This document shows positions 1 through 8,193 of a DNA stretch of 64,000 nt, one piece after another (position 1 is the stretch's first letter; each line of letters begins with the position of its first letter). A program made the position numbers and the translations under genes. The notes under the pieces were generated by a model that saw only the letters and a list, made by a program, of their open reading frames with translations, ran no database searches and had not been told where the DNA came from. Origin of the DNA: CAZEHS01 sp964649745 (GTDB lineage Bacteria > Bacillota > Clostridia > Peptostreptococcales > Acidaminobacteraceae); assembly GCA_964649745.1 (NCBI GenBank), contig CAZYQI010000005.1, forward strand, positions 81,033 through 145,032, given 5' to 3'.

Positions 1-531
1 TTGTTCAGCTCGCTCCAGCACTATCTGGGGCTCCGCCATCTTTCCCACACCAACGTCGGCGCAAGCCAGACGACCGGTTCCGGGGTCTTCAAAATGGTAG
101 CCCAGTTCTTTCAATATGCCAATATTTCGCTGGACAACAGGGTTCAGATACATCTGCGTATTCATGGCCGGGGCGAAAAGCACCGGGGCCCGGGTAGCCA
201 TAACCGTTGTGGTCAGCATGTCATCGGCAATGCCATGGGCTACTTTGCCAATCACATTGGCGCTGGCCGGAGCAATGATGAACAAGTCCGCCTTTTTCGC
301 CAGGGCGATATGCTCCACGTCCCAGGATGCCGGAGCAGCGAACATATCCGTTACCACCGGATTTTGGGATAGGGTTTGGAACGTAAGGGGCATGACAAAT
401 TCCGAAGCATGGTCTGTCATGATGACAAAGACTTCTGCTCCGGATTTTTTAAGCCGGCTCACCAGATCGGCGGCTTTATAAGCCGCTATCCCACCGGTTA
501 CACCGAGTACGATTTTCTTTCCCTTAAGCAT
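1..531 (-). CDS. coaBC: Coenzyme A biosynthesis bifunctional protein CoaBC, N-terminal part (cut by window edge)
   Basis: The visible 177 codons are the flavin-dependent phosphopantothenoylcysteine decarboxylase (CoaC) half. CoaC makes 4'-phosphopantetheine after the CoaB half (outside the window) joins cysteine to phosphopantothenate. Seen: GGIAAYKA near residues 13-20, His74 in WDVEHIA (the expected catalytic His), PASAN near 88-92 and PAMNTQM near 121-127, the usual HFCD-family signatures. The start ATG at 531 has GGAGG five bases upstream. It follows rpoZ by 9 bases and is probably co-transcribed with yicC, gmk and rpoZ, the usual Firmicutes order. The gene runs off the left edge, so nothing can be said about the CoaB domain. 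Confidence 0.95.
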   Translation of the reverse strand, partial: MLKGKKIVLGVTGGIAAYKAADLVSRLKKSGAEVFVIMTDHASEFVMPLTFQTLSQNPVVTDMFAAPASWDVEHIALAKKADLFIIAPASANVIGKVAHGIADDMLTTTVMATRAPVLFAPAMNTQMYLNPVVQRNIGILKELGYHFEDPGTGRLACADVGVGKMAEPQIVLERAEQ

Positions 532-540
532 CAGGGCCTC

Positions 541-744
541 CTATTTCAGAAGTTCCTTGTCCACCACGCGCACCAGATCCTCGTAGATCTCTTCGGTAGC
601 CAGGGTGATGGGCTTCGTTGATTTGTAGGTAGTCAGAACCTCAGCCCCTTCAATAATCTGACGGGCTCTTTTTGACGCCATGATCACCAGGCCATATCGG
701 CTGCCGGCTTTTGCAATCAGTTCGTTAATTGGTGGTTTTAGCAT
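541..744 (-). CDS. rpoZ: DNA-directed RNA polymerase omega subunit
   Basis: A 67-residue protein with the omega fold signature: N-terminal MLKPPINELI, the conserved YGLVIMASKRARQI helix near residues 17-30, and a short acidic C-terminus. Omega binds the beta' subunit and helps assemble and stabilise RNA polymerase. The length is typical for Firmicutes. The ATG has GGAGGG eight bases upstream, inside the end of gmk; the two genes overlap by 20 bases, which suggests translational coupling. Position between gmk and coaBC supports the call. Confidence 0.95.
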   Translation of the reverse strand: MLKPPINELIAKAGSRYGLVIMASKRARQIIEGAEVLTTYKSTKPITLATEEIYEDLVRVVDKELLK

Positions 745-1363
745 GATTGAGACCCTCCTTGAATTCCTGTATCAGTGTGTCAACGCTGCTGTCCATAACA
801 CGGCACTTTTCTGCCTGAACAATACAGTTAAGCTGAGCTACAGCGGCGTCAACCGTGTTGTTGATAATGAAATAGTCATACTTGTCAATGAATGTAATCT
901 CCTCAAATGCGCTTGAAACTCTTGTTTCCAACGTATCCGGCGTTTCACTTCCCCGGTGTATGATCCGGTTTCTAAGCTCCGCCATGCTGGGAGGGATGAT
1001 GAATACAAAGATCCCCTCGGTGTATTTCTCGCGGATTTGCATGGCCCCCTGAATGTCAATTTCAAGCAGGATATCACGGCCTCCGCGAATCTGATCAATA
1101 ACAAACTGCTTCGGGGTGCCGTAATAGTTTCCGTACACTTCGGCATATTCCAGAAGTTCATCCCTGGCGATCATTTCCTGAAACGCCTCCCGGGTTCGAA
1201 AAAAATAATTTATTCCGTCGACTTCTCCCGCCCGGGGTTGCCTGGTGGTCACCGAAATACTGATGCCAACCTCCTGATGGTTTTTAAGAAGCTCTTTGCA
1301 TATGGTCCCTTTACCGGCCCCGGAAGGACCCGACACCACAATCAGAAGACCCCTGGCCTGCAT
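725..1363 (-). CDS. gmk: Guanylate kinase
   Basis: Converts GMP (and dGMP) plus ATP to GDP in the cytoplasm. The 212-residue product starts MQARGLLIVVSGPSGAGKGT, with the P-loop GPSGAGKGT at residues 11-19, followed by TTRQPRAGEVDG (the GMP-binding R-x-G-E region) and the C-terminal lid helices. An upstream in-frame extension of 42 codons exists, but the ATG at 1363 has AGAGGAG at good spacing and matches the family start, so it was chosen. Gmk overlaps rpoZ by 20 bases and follows yicC by 70 bases. Confidence 0.95.
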   Translation of the reverse strand: MQARGLLIVVSGPSGAGKGTICKELLKNHQEVGISISVTTRQPRAGEVDGINYFFRTREAFQEMIARDELLEYAEVYGNYYGTPKQFVIDQIRGGRDILLEIDIQGAMQIREKYTEGIFVFIIPPSMAELRNRIIHRGSETPDTLETRVSSAFEEITFIDKYDYFIINNTVDAAVAQLNCIVQAEKCRVMDSSVDTLIQEFKEGLNHAKTTN

Positions 1364-1433
1364 GGTTTGTTCTCCTCTTTTAAATGGACTGACTACCATT
1401 ATAGTGTCCACAGATACAGATGTAAAGACTTGT

Positions 1434-2315
1434 CTATTCGATGTTCTGGATCTGCTCACGGATTTTTTCAATCTCACTCTTAACCTCAATCACATGATTT
1501 GCGATCGTGAGATCCGGTGATTTCGATCCGATGGTGTTGATTTCCCGGTTCATCTCCTGAACAAGAAAATCCAGCTTTCTCCCCGCCGGCGCCGGGTCAT
1601 CCAGGATTCTGCCCACTTGATCAAGATGGCAGTTGAGGCGCACGATTTCTTCGGCCACATTGCTCTTATCCGCATATATGGCTACCTCATGGAGAATTCG
1701 TCCCTCATCCAGTTCAACGGTATCCGCCAGAATTTCACGGATACGGTCGGTCATCTTCTGTCTGTATGCCGCCAGAATCTGAGGTGAGAAGCCGTCGATT
1801 TCCGCTGCCGTCTTTCGGATCACCCCAACGCGCTCAACGATATCACCTCGCAGGGAGGCCCCCTCACGCATACGCATATCCATCAGAGCTTCCATGGCCT
1901 TGTTGGCTGATTCTGACAGAGCCTCCCAAATGGCATCCTCGTCGGATTCCTTTGATTCGGTTTTCAAAGCCTCCGGATAACGGGCAAGCATGGATAGGCT
2001 GATGGGATCTGTAATGCCGTATCTGTCCTTTATCGCGGCCAGAGCTCCCTGGTATTGATCCAGGACGGTGAAATTAGGGGTGATGACAAAATCATCCGCC
2101 ACACTTTCCTCCGAGGTTATATAGATTTCCACCCGGCCTCTTGATAGTTTATTCTTGATGATGGCCTTAAGCCGATCTTCAAACTGATTGAGCTTCTTTG
2201 GCATCCGGATCAGGATATCCAGATACCGATGATTGACGGTCTTGATTTCCATTATGAACTTATACTGTTCCCGGGTTGCCTCTCCACGGCCAAAGCCTGT
2301 CATGCTGAATACCAT
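1434..2315 (-). CDS. yicC: YicC/YloC family endoribonuclease
   Basis: A 293-residue protein with the family N-terminus MVFSMTGFGRGEA, the segment IKTVNHRYLDI near residue 30, and the conserved C-terminal DFLVQEMNREINTIGSKS. YicC/YloC proteins are recently described RNA endonucleases involved in RNA turnover; that function is family knowledge and is not shown here. The start at 2315 has GGAGG five to six bases upstream; a 20-codon in-frame extension lacks a ribosome site. The gene heads the yicC-gmk-rpoZ-coaBC cluster. The small remA gene (DUF370), often found between yicC and gmk, is absent. Confidence 0.93.
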   Translation of the reverse strand: MVFSMTGFGRGEATREQYKFIMEIKTVNHRYLDILIRMPKKLNQFEDRLKAIIKNKLSRGRVEIYITSEESVADDFVITPNFTVLDQYQGALAAIKDRYGITDPISLSMLARYPEALKTESKESDEDAIWEALSESANKAMEALMDMRMREGASLRGDIVERVGVIRKTAAEIDGFSPQILAAYRQKMTDRIREILADTVELDEGRILHEVAIYADKSNVAEEIVRLNCHLDQVGRILDDPAPAGRKLDFLVQEMNREINTIGSKSPDLTIANHVIEVKSEIEKIREQIQNIE

Positions 2316-2447
2316 AATAACCTCCGTAGTCATCTTTAAAATGAATTCTTTGCGGCAGCTCCAAGGGTTTCTCAATCGTGTTCGATCCCGTGAATAGTCA
2401 CTTCATCGTTCATCGTTCTTGGTCCGTGTGAAGCCGCGGCTGAATCA

Positions 2448-3278
2448 TCAGCCGCTTATGTGAAACACACCGCTGCATATGGTAACCGCTTCGCCTTCCA
2501 TGATCACTTCACTGCCTTCAATCAGAATTGTCAGTTCCCCCCCGGGGGTTGTGACATGAACCGAACTGTCCACCAAACCCAGCTCATGGGCAATCCACAC
2601 ACTGGCGCAGACCCCGGTTCCACAGGCCAAGGTATGACCGGCTCCCCGTTCCCAGGTATCCACCAGGATTCCTCCCCGGGATACAACCTGAACAAAGTTT
2701 ACGTTTGTCCGCTCGGTAAACACCCTGTTTTGTTCAATAATCGGTCCGGCGGCCTCTGTCAACGCATTGGTAAGGGAATCCACCAGCACCATGGTGTGAG
2801 GCACCCCCATACGGATGGAATAAACCGGATAGGTGACGCCCCCGGCCTCAACCGGGTATGCCCAAACCCTGGGCTCATCAATGGCTGCCGGGACATCCCG
2901 TGCCATCAGCTGAGGATTCCCCATGGACACCCGGACCTTGAACCGGCCATCTGCTTCTGAAACGCGTATATGTTTGATTCCCGCACGGGTTTCCACGGAG
3001 AATTCCGGTTTCCCGACAATCTGAGAATCATATACAAACCGTGAAAAACAGCGGATCCCGTTGCCACACATCTCCGCCAGGGACCCATCGCTGTTATAGT
3101 ACTCCATCCGCACATCCGCAGCTTCCGATGGGAACACCACCATCAGTCCGTCGGCCCCTATACCAAAATGCCGGTGACACATGGCTTTGGCCAGTTCAGA
3201 AATATCCTTCCCATTAACCTCATCTGCCTTCAGCAGTACGAAATCGTTGCCAGCCCCGTGCATTTTCGTGAATCGCAT
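2448..3278 (-). CDS. dapF: Diaminopimelate epimerase
   Basis: Interconverts LL- and meso-diaminopimelate, the last step before lysine and peptidoglycan cross-linking use. The 276-residue protein begins MRFTKMHGAGNDFVLL and carries both catalytic cysteines in their motifs: MCGNGIRC near residue 70 and ACGTGVCAS near residue 220. Length is normal. It is divergent from rqcH across an 86-base gap. The stop codon lies inside a perfect 8-base-stem hairpin (2436-2455) that has no T-run, so that hairpin is not called a terminator. Confidence 0.96.
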   Translation of the reverse strand: MRFTKMHGAGNDFVLLKADEVNGKDISELAKAMCHRHFGIGADGLMVVFPSEAADVRMEYYNSDGSLAEMCGNGIRCFSRFVYDSQIVGKPEFSVETRAGIKHIRVSEADGRFKVRVSMGNPQLMARDVPAAIDEPRVWAYPVEAGGVTYPVYSIRMGVPHTMVLVDSLTNALTEAAGPIIEQNRVFTERTNVNFVQVVSRGGILVDTWERGAGHTLACGTGVCASVWIAHELGLVDSSVHVTTPGGELTILIEGSEVIMEGEAVTICSGVFHISG

Positions 3279-3364
3279 GATGTTCTCCCTGTTTGAAGTC
3301 TTTTACTATTATGATATCATAGAATGTCAAAGACAGGCAGAAAAACAATATACGGAGGCGCTCT

Positions 3365-5128
3365 ATGGCACTGGACGGCATCGTTCTGCACGCACTGACT
3401 CACGAACTTAACAGCACCCTTACAGAGGGACGCATCGATAAAATCAATCAGCCGGAACAGGATGAGCTTATTTTTCAAGTTCATAAGAATCGGGAGGCAC
3501 ACCGCCTGCTGATCAATGTCAATTCTGCCGCGCCCCGGGTGAGTCTGACACAGGAAAAACGGGAAAACCCCAAGACTGCCCCTCTGCTTTGTATGCTTTT
3601 ACGGAAGCATCTTTCAGGCGGCCGGGTTCTTCGTATCGCCCAGCAAGGCCTTGACCGCATCCTGATGCTGGACATTGAATGCCGGGATGAAATGGGCTAC
3701 CCCACTGCCAATCGACTGCATATCGAGCTCATGGGCAAGCACTCCAATATGGTGTTTTACAACATGACCACAGGCCGCATCATCGACTGTATTCACCGGA
3801 TCAGCGAAAGCATGAGCCGGGTGCGGCAGATCCATCCGGGGCTGCTCTTTGAAGCCTTGCCCACTACCAAAACCAATTTTTTAGACCTGTCTTTATCCGC
3901 TGTCCTGGAACGTCTTGAGCAGTCCAAGGGAAAAAGCCTGTCCGGTGCCATGCTGGAGTGCTTTGAGGGCTTCAGCCCGTTATTTTGTCGGGAGCTTTTA
4001 TTCCGTGCCGGTCTGGAGGATGAGCCCCGGGATAATTGGAGCCCGGAGGTTCTGAAAGCCCTTGCATCAGAAATTATGACCCTTGGCACGCGGCTTCAGG
4101 AACATCGTTACGCCCCCACCCTGATCCGTAATGAAAAGGGCAGCCCGGAGGCCTTCAGCGCCTTTCCCATGACCCACCTGCTTAAGGCCGGCATGACGGC
4201 GGAGCCCTTCGAATCCATCAGCGCCCTTCTGGAAGCCTTCTACGGGGAAAAATCCCGGGAGGCTCGGGTCAAGGGAAAATCCATGACCCTGCGAAAGCTG
4301 TTGGGCACCCGGGTGGCGAGACTGGAGAAAAAACTCCAGAAGCTGCAGGAGGATTTCTACTTCGCTGAAAACGCCGATGAATCCCGAATACTGGGGGATC
4401 TTCTCACCGGCAGCATCTATCTGGTTTCCAAGGGCATGAACGAGGTTACAGTAACGGATTATTTTCAGGAGAATGCGCCCCAGCGCACCATTCCCTTGGA
4501 TGTGCGGCTGACCCCCTCCGAAAACGCCCAGCGCTTCTACCGAAAATACAACAAGCTGAAAACCGCTCAGACCGAAGTGACACGGCAGATTGGGGAAACC
4601 CGAGAAGAACTGGCCTATCTGGACGCCGTACTGACCTCCATCGATACCAGCCGGGAGCCCTCGGACATTGAACAGATTCAAGAGGAGCTGGCCGGTCAGG
4701 GCTATATCAAGGCACAGAAAAAGGGCCACGGGGGCAGGAAACAGAAGGACACCTTCAAGCCCCTGCAGTTTAAAACCCCGGAGGGCTTCGAGATTCTGGT
4801 GGGCCGCAACAACCTGGAGAATGACCGCCTGACCCTGAAAACCGCCTCCAACAGCGACTTATGGCTGCACACCAAGGAAATACCCGGCTCCCATGTGATT
4901 ATCCGCACCCAGGGGCAGGAGGTGCCGGAAGCCACCCTGGCCCAGGCCGCCCGGATTGCGGCTTGGCATTCCAAGGGCAGACAGGGGGAAAACGTGCCCG
5001 TGGACTGCACCCTGGTAAGGCATGTGCGAAAGCCCGCAGGAGCTAGGCCGGGTATGGTGATTTACGATCATCAGAGAACCCTTTTTGTGACGCCGGTGGA
5101 GGATGAACTGAAACGTTTTCAGCAGTAA
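3365..5128 (+). CDS. rqcH: Ribosome quality control protein RqcH (NFACT / Rqc2 family)
   Basis: RqcH binds stalled 50S subunits carrying peptidyl-tRNA and directs addition of C-terminal alanine tails that mark the chain for degradation. The 587-residue protein has the family N-terminus MALDGIVLHALTHELN, the NFACT-N region with EGRIDKINQPEQDEL and LLRKHL, a central coiled-coil region (about 305-460), and the C-terminal NFACT-R domain with the signature SDLWLHTKEIPGSHVII near residue 494. It was formerly annotated as a fibronectin-binding protein. ATG at 3365 follows TACGGAGG. A clear terminator follows the stop codon. Confidence 0.95.
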   Translation: MALDGIVLHALTHELNSTLTEGRIDKINQPEQDELIFQVHKNREAHRLLINVNSAAPRVSLTQEKRENPKTAPLLCMLLRKHLSGGRVLRIAQQGLDRILMLDIECRDEMGYPTANRLHIELMGKHSNMVFYNMTTGRIIDCIHRISESMSRVRQIHPGLLFEALPTTKTNFLDLSLSAVLERLEQSKGKSLSGAMLECFEGFSPLFCRELLFRAGLEDEPRDNWSPEVLKALASEIMTLGTRLQEHRYAPTLIRNEKGSPEAFSAFPMTHLLKAGMTAEPFESISALLEAFYGEKSREARVKGKSMTLRKLLGTRVARLEKKLQKLQEDFYFAENADESRILGDLLTGSIYLVSKGMNEVTVTDYFQENAPQRTIPLDVRLTPSENAQRFYRKYNKLKTAQTEVTRQIGETREELAYLDAVLTSIDTSREPSDIEQIQEELAGQGYIKAQKKGHGGRKQKDTFKPLQFKTPEGFEILVGRNNLENDRLTLKTASNSDLWLHTKEIPGSHVIIRTQGQEVPEATLAQAARIAAWHSKGRQGENVPVDCTLVRHVRKPAGARPGMVIYDHQRTLFVTPVEDELKRFQQ

Positions 5129-5134
5129 GAGATA

Positions 5135-5175
5135 AGCAGCCTGTTGTCCAGTGGACAGCAGGCTGCTGTTTTCTT
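5135..5175 (+). terminator. Intrinsic terminator of rqcH
   Basis: The inverted repeat AGCAGCCTG...CAGGCTGCT, with an inner GTCC/GGAC stem, is followed by GTTTTCTT. It starts six bases after the rqcH stop. Confidence 0.85.
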
Positions 5176-5184
5176 AAAGCCCTA

Positions 5185-8148
5185 TTAAAAATCACCTGAT
5201 TTCATGGTGTATGTCGGACTCCCGTTCACCACATCCACCGGATTCCCTGCCCTATCCGTAAAGGGATAGATGTTTCGGTGTAAAAATTTTAAACCACTGC
5301 CAACCGGCGCACTACTGCCGGTGTTCAACATGATGTAAAAAGTTCGGTCATCCGACCATTGTCCAGACCGACCGCCGGCATAAAGGGTAAAGGGTATCTG
5401 CTCCAGATAATTAAACAGGTCGTTACCGTAAATCGTATCGTTCACCATCGGCTCACTGAATGTAATGACTATTTTTTCATCATTTTCAATTATATTATTA
5501 TGGTTGCTTTCAAAGCTCCACCCTGTGATGGTGGGGGCCGTTGTGTCCGGGGCAATGACTGTTCCGTTGGTTGTTATATTAAATTCCCCATAATAGCCAC
5601 TGTACCCTTTAACGTTCACCCGAATGTACTTCCCAAGGTCGTCAGTTGTCAGCACATAGGACTTGTTGGTGGCATTTGAAATGTTTGTGAAAGCACCATC
5701 GGCAGTGTCTCCACGGCTCCACTGGTACAGGACCAGCGCCCCGGCAACGGTGGTTTCCCCAGCTGTCAGGGTTGAACCCTGAATCAGGCTTCCGGTTATG
5801 GCCCCGACAGAAGCAATGTATTTGGTCGTATTAATCGTCAGGTTGAAGGTATCTGACGCGGCATTGTCACTTCGGACCGCCGTCAAAGATGCGGTTGAAC
5901 TCATGGCTGGCAGCCATTTTTCAGTTGTCGTTCCGTGAAAAATCAGTTCGATGTTCTGGCCCGCGGCGATTGACGCATTTGCCACGGTGATGGTTAAAGT
6001 ATTGCTGGAGATGCTGGGTGTTATGGTTGCAGGTGAACCGTTCGGACCAGATACATATATCATGCCGGTTGATAACCCGCCCGCTGTCCATGGATTCAGA
6101 GCAGAAATATCCATGCTGAGAGCCTGGCCAACAGCCAAGTCACCTCCCGTTATGGTGATGTTCACGGTAGAAAGCCCATTTCCACCTAAGCCATCAATCG
6201 CCGTATTACCATCGGTAATGCTCAGTCCAACGGGATAACCTGCAACTTCCTCTGTGGATTCACTGGCCACCGCACCCGAGTAGAAAGGGGCTTGTCCTGT
6301 GGCCGTTACGCGGAGGCGCTTCCCGATATCCTCCGCACCCAGGGTATACGTCGACGAAGTGGCGCCGGGAACTATCTCATATACTATGGAACCTGCATTG
6401 GCTCGACTCCACTGGTAGCTTGCTATGGCTCCGGCCGGTGTAACGGCGCCTGCCGTAAGTACAGAGCCTGCCTGAGGGGTTCCGCTGACACTTCCGATGC
6501 TGGTAAGATCTACGGTTCCGGCCCCTATGGCGGCTGTAGGTACGCTGGTCACAGAGCCGGAATAACTCCCGGTTCCGCTGGCCGTCACTTTGTAAAACTT
6601 GCCTTGGTCGAAGGGCCCTGGTATGTAGGCGGAGGCAGTTGCCCCGGTGATGGAGGTGTACACTCCGTTTGCTGTATCACTTCGGCTCCACTGATACGTA
6701 ACCGTAGCACCTGCCGGGGCAACGGCTCCGGCGGTTAGTATGGCACCCACTTTGCATTCTCCGATAATGGCTCCAATGGAAGTCACGGATGTTTGGGCAG
6801 GTGTACCGCCGCCACTGCCACCACCGCCGCCTCCACCGCCGCCACCTGCAGGCGCAGTCGGAGCCGGTTTAATGGTGGGGGCTGTCACCCCGGGGGCTGT
6901 TTCGGTTTTAACGGGCTTGGTTTCAAAGTTCACGCCTCCCGCATTGATCACGGCGCTTTCGATCTTGCCGCTCCCCTTAAACTGGGTATTGGCGGCATCC
7001 ACGGTGAGCTTGGAAACGGTGGATGCCTTGTCGGCATTCAGCGTAACCCCAGAGGCTTTGATGGCGATGCTGTCACACTTTACCCCGGCCAGGGTGATGT
7101 CCACACCGCCGGCGGCGTTCTTTTCCACGGTGATGCCTTCAAAGCCGGTACCGGTCATGTTCACTTCTTCCAGCTTCACATCGGAGCCAGCCAGAAGCTC
7201 ATCGATCTCCGAGGTGCCGGAGGCTACTATTCGCACAGGACCGTCATCCCGCTGTACATAGACCTTGCCGGTGGTGACGTTGATGAAATAGAGGCTGTTG
7301 ACGCCGCCGCCGTTGACGTAGGTATTCCCTTTAACCACAACGCTCTTAAGGGTGACTTCCCCGTTTCCCACCTCTTTGGCGATGGTGAGATTTCCTTTGA
7401 TAATGGTGTTTTGAAGGATCACGCCGGGGGCCTTGATGATTACGTTCCCTTCGAGGGTGACGGTTTCTGTGGAGGAACCAAAGGAACCGGCTTTCCCGTA
7501 GACGGTATCCTTGCCAGGCGCTTCAACCACTGTCGGTGCTGTGTAGGCCGCACAGGCGGTAATGGCCACCAGAGCCTCTGCCCGTTTGATTTGGGCTTCC
7601 GGCTTGAAACTTCCATCGGGATAGCCGCTCATGATCTTGGCCTCCGATGCTGCCGCCACAGCGTCCTTGCCCCAGGCTGCAACAGCAGAGGCATCGCTGA
7701 AGGTCGGAGCGCTGTTTTGGGCTTTAAGGCTCTTGGCCTTGCTTAGGACCACAGCGGCCTCTTGCCGGGTGATATTGCTCTCCGGGCGGATGCTGCCATC
7801 GGCATAGCCGCTGATATACCCTGCGGCCTTGGCTTTGGCAACAACAGGAGCATACCAGGCATCTGCCGCTACGTCCGTATAGGAGGCCGGTGCGGCCTCC
7901 GTCACTTTGAAGGCTTTGTTGACCAGGGCAAAAAACTCGGCCCGGGTGATGGGGTTTTCCGGCTTAAAGGAGCCGTCCGGGTACCCTTTGGTAAGCCCCG
8001 AGGCCACTGCGGAGGCGATGGCCCCCCTCGCCCAGTGGGTGTCATAGTCGGTTTTTACGGCGGTGTCGGCGAATACCGGCACCAGGGTGCCGAGAACAAG
8101 AATGAAGCATAACGCCATGGACAAGGTCTTTCTTAATGGACTTTTCAT
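5185..8148 (-). CDS. Large S-layer-homology (SLH) surface protein with Ig-like repeats
   Basis: A 987-residue exported protein. Residues 1-28 are a signal peptide ending VPVFADT. Three SLH domains follow (about 33-80, 90-140, 150-200; motifs GYPDGSFKPENPITRAEFF, GYADGSIRPESNITRQEA, GYPDGSFKPEAQIKRAEA), which anchor proteins to cell-wall pyruvylated polymer. Residues about 210-410 have short repeating beta-strand units, perhaps a beta-helix. A linker of ten consecutive Gly follows near residue 440. Then come two adjacent Ig-like repeats of the YQWSR type, a putative adhesion module, a third YQWSR repeat, and a C-terminal Ig-like domain (SFESNHNNIIENDEKIVITF). ATG has AAGGAGAA upstream. It lies 45 bases downstream of the SLH protease gene, and the two may share a transcript. 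Substrate or partner unknown. Confidence 0.88.
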   Translation of the reverse strand: MKSPLRKTLSMALCFILVLGTLVPVFADTAVKTDYDTHWARGAIASAVASGLTKGYPDGSFKPENPITRAEFFALVNKAFKVTEAAPASYTDVAADAWYAPVVAKAKAAGYISGYADGSIRPESNITRQEAAVVLSKAKSLKAQNSAPTFSDASAVAAWGKDAVAAASEAKIMSGYPDGSFKPEAQIKRAEALVAITACAAYTAPTVVEAPGKDTVYGKAGSFGSSTETVTLEGNVIIKAPGVILQNTIIKGNLTIAKEVGNGEVTLKSVVVKGNTYVNGGGVNSLYFINVTTGKVYVQRDDGPVRIVASGTSEIDELLAGSDVKLEEVNMTGTGFEGITVEKNAAGGVDITLAGVKCDSIAIKASGVTLNADKASTVSKLTVDAANTQFKGSGKIESAVINAGGVNFETKPVKTETAPGVTAPTIKPAPTAPAGGGGGGGGGGSGGGTPAQTSVTSIGAIIGECKVGAILTAGAVAPAGATVTYQWSRSDTANGVYTSITGATASAYIPGPFDQGKFYKVTASGTGSYSGSVTSVPTAAIGAGTVDLTSIGSVSGTPQAGSVLTAGAVTPAGAIASYQWSRANAGSIVYEIVPGATSSTYTLGAEDIGKRLRVTATGQAPFYSGAVASESTEEVAGYPVGLSITDGNTAIDGLGGNGLSTVNITITGGDLAVGQALSMDISALNPWTAGGLSTGMIYVSGPNGSPATITPSISSNTLTITVANASIAAGQNIELIFHGTTTEKWLPAMSSTASLTAVRSDNAASDTFNLTINTTKYIASVGAITGSLIQGSTLTAGETTVAGALVLYQWSRGDTADGAFTNISNATNKSYVLTTDDLGKYIRVNVKGYSGYYGEFNITTNGTVIAPDTTAPTITGWSFESNHNNIIENDEKIVITFSEPMVNDTIYGNDLFNYLEQIPFTLYAGGRSGQWSDDRTFYIMLNTGSSAPVGSGLKFLHRNIYPFTDRAGNPVDVVNGSPTYTMKSGDF

Positions 8149-8193
8149 AACGTTCTCCTTTCATTTTTTATCACCATTACTATTCAACTTGAA

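Noticed and set aside
2436..2455. Perfect hairpin at the dapF stop codon as a terminator
   Set aside because: No T-run follows on the minus strand, and the stem includes coding bases.
6793..7746. Plus-strand open frames opposite the SLH protein, rich in Pro or Ala
   Set aside because: They are mirror translations of the Gly-run and repeat regions of the real gene.
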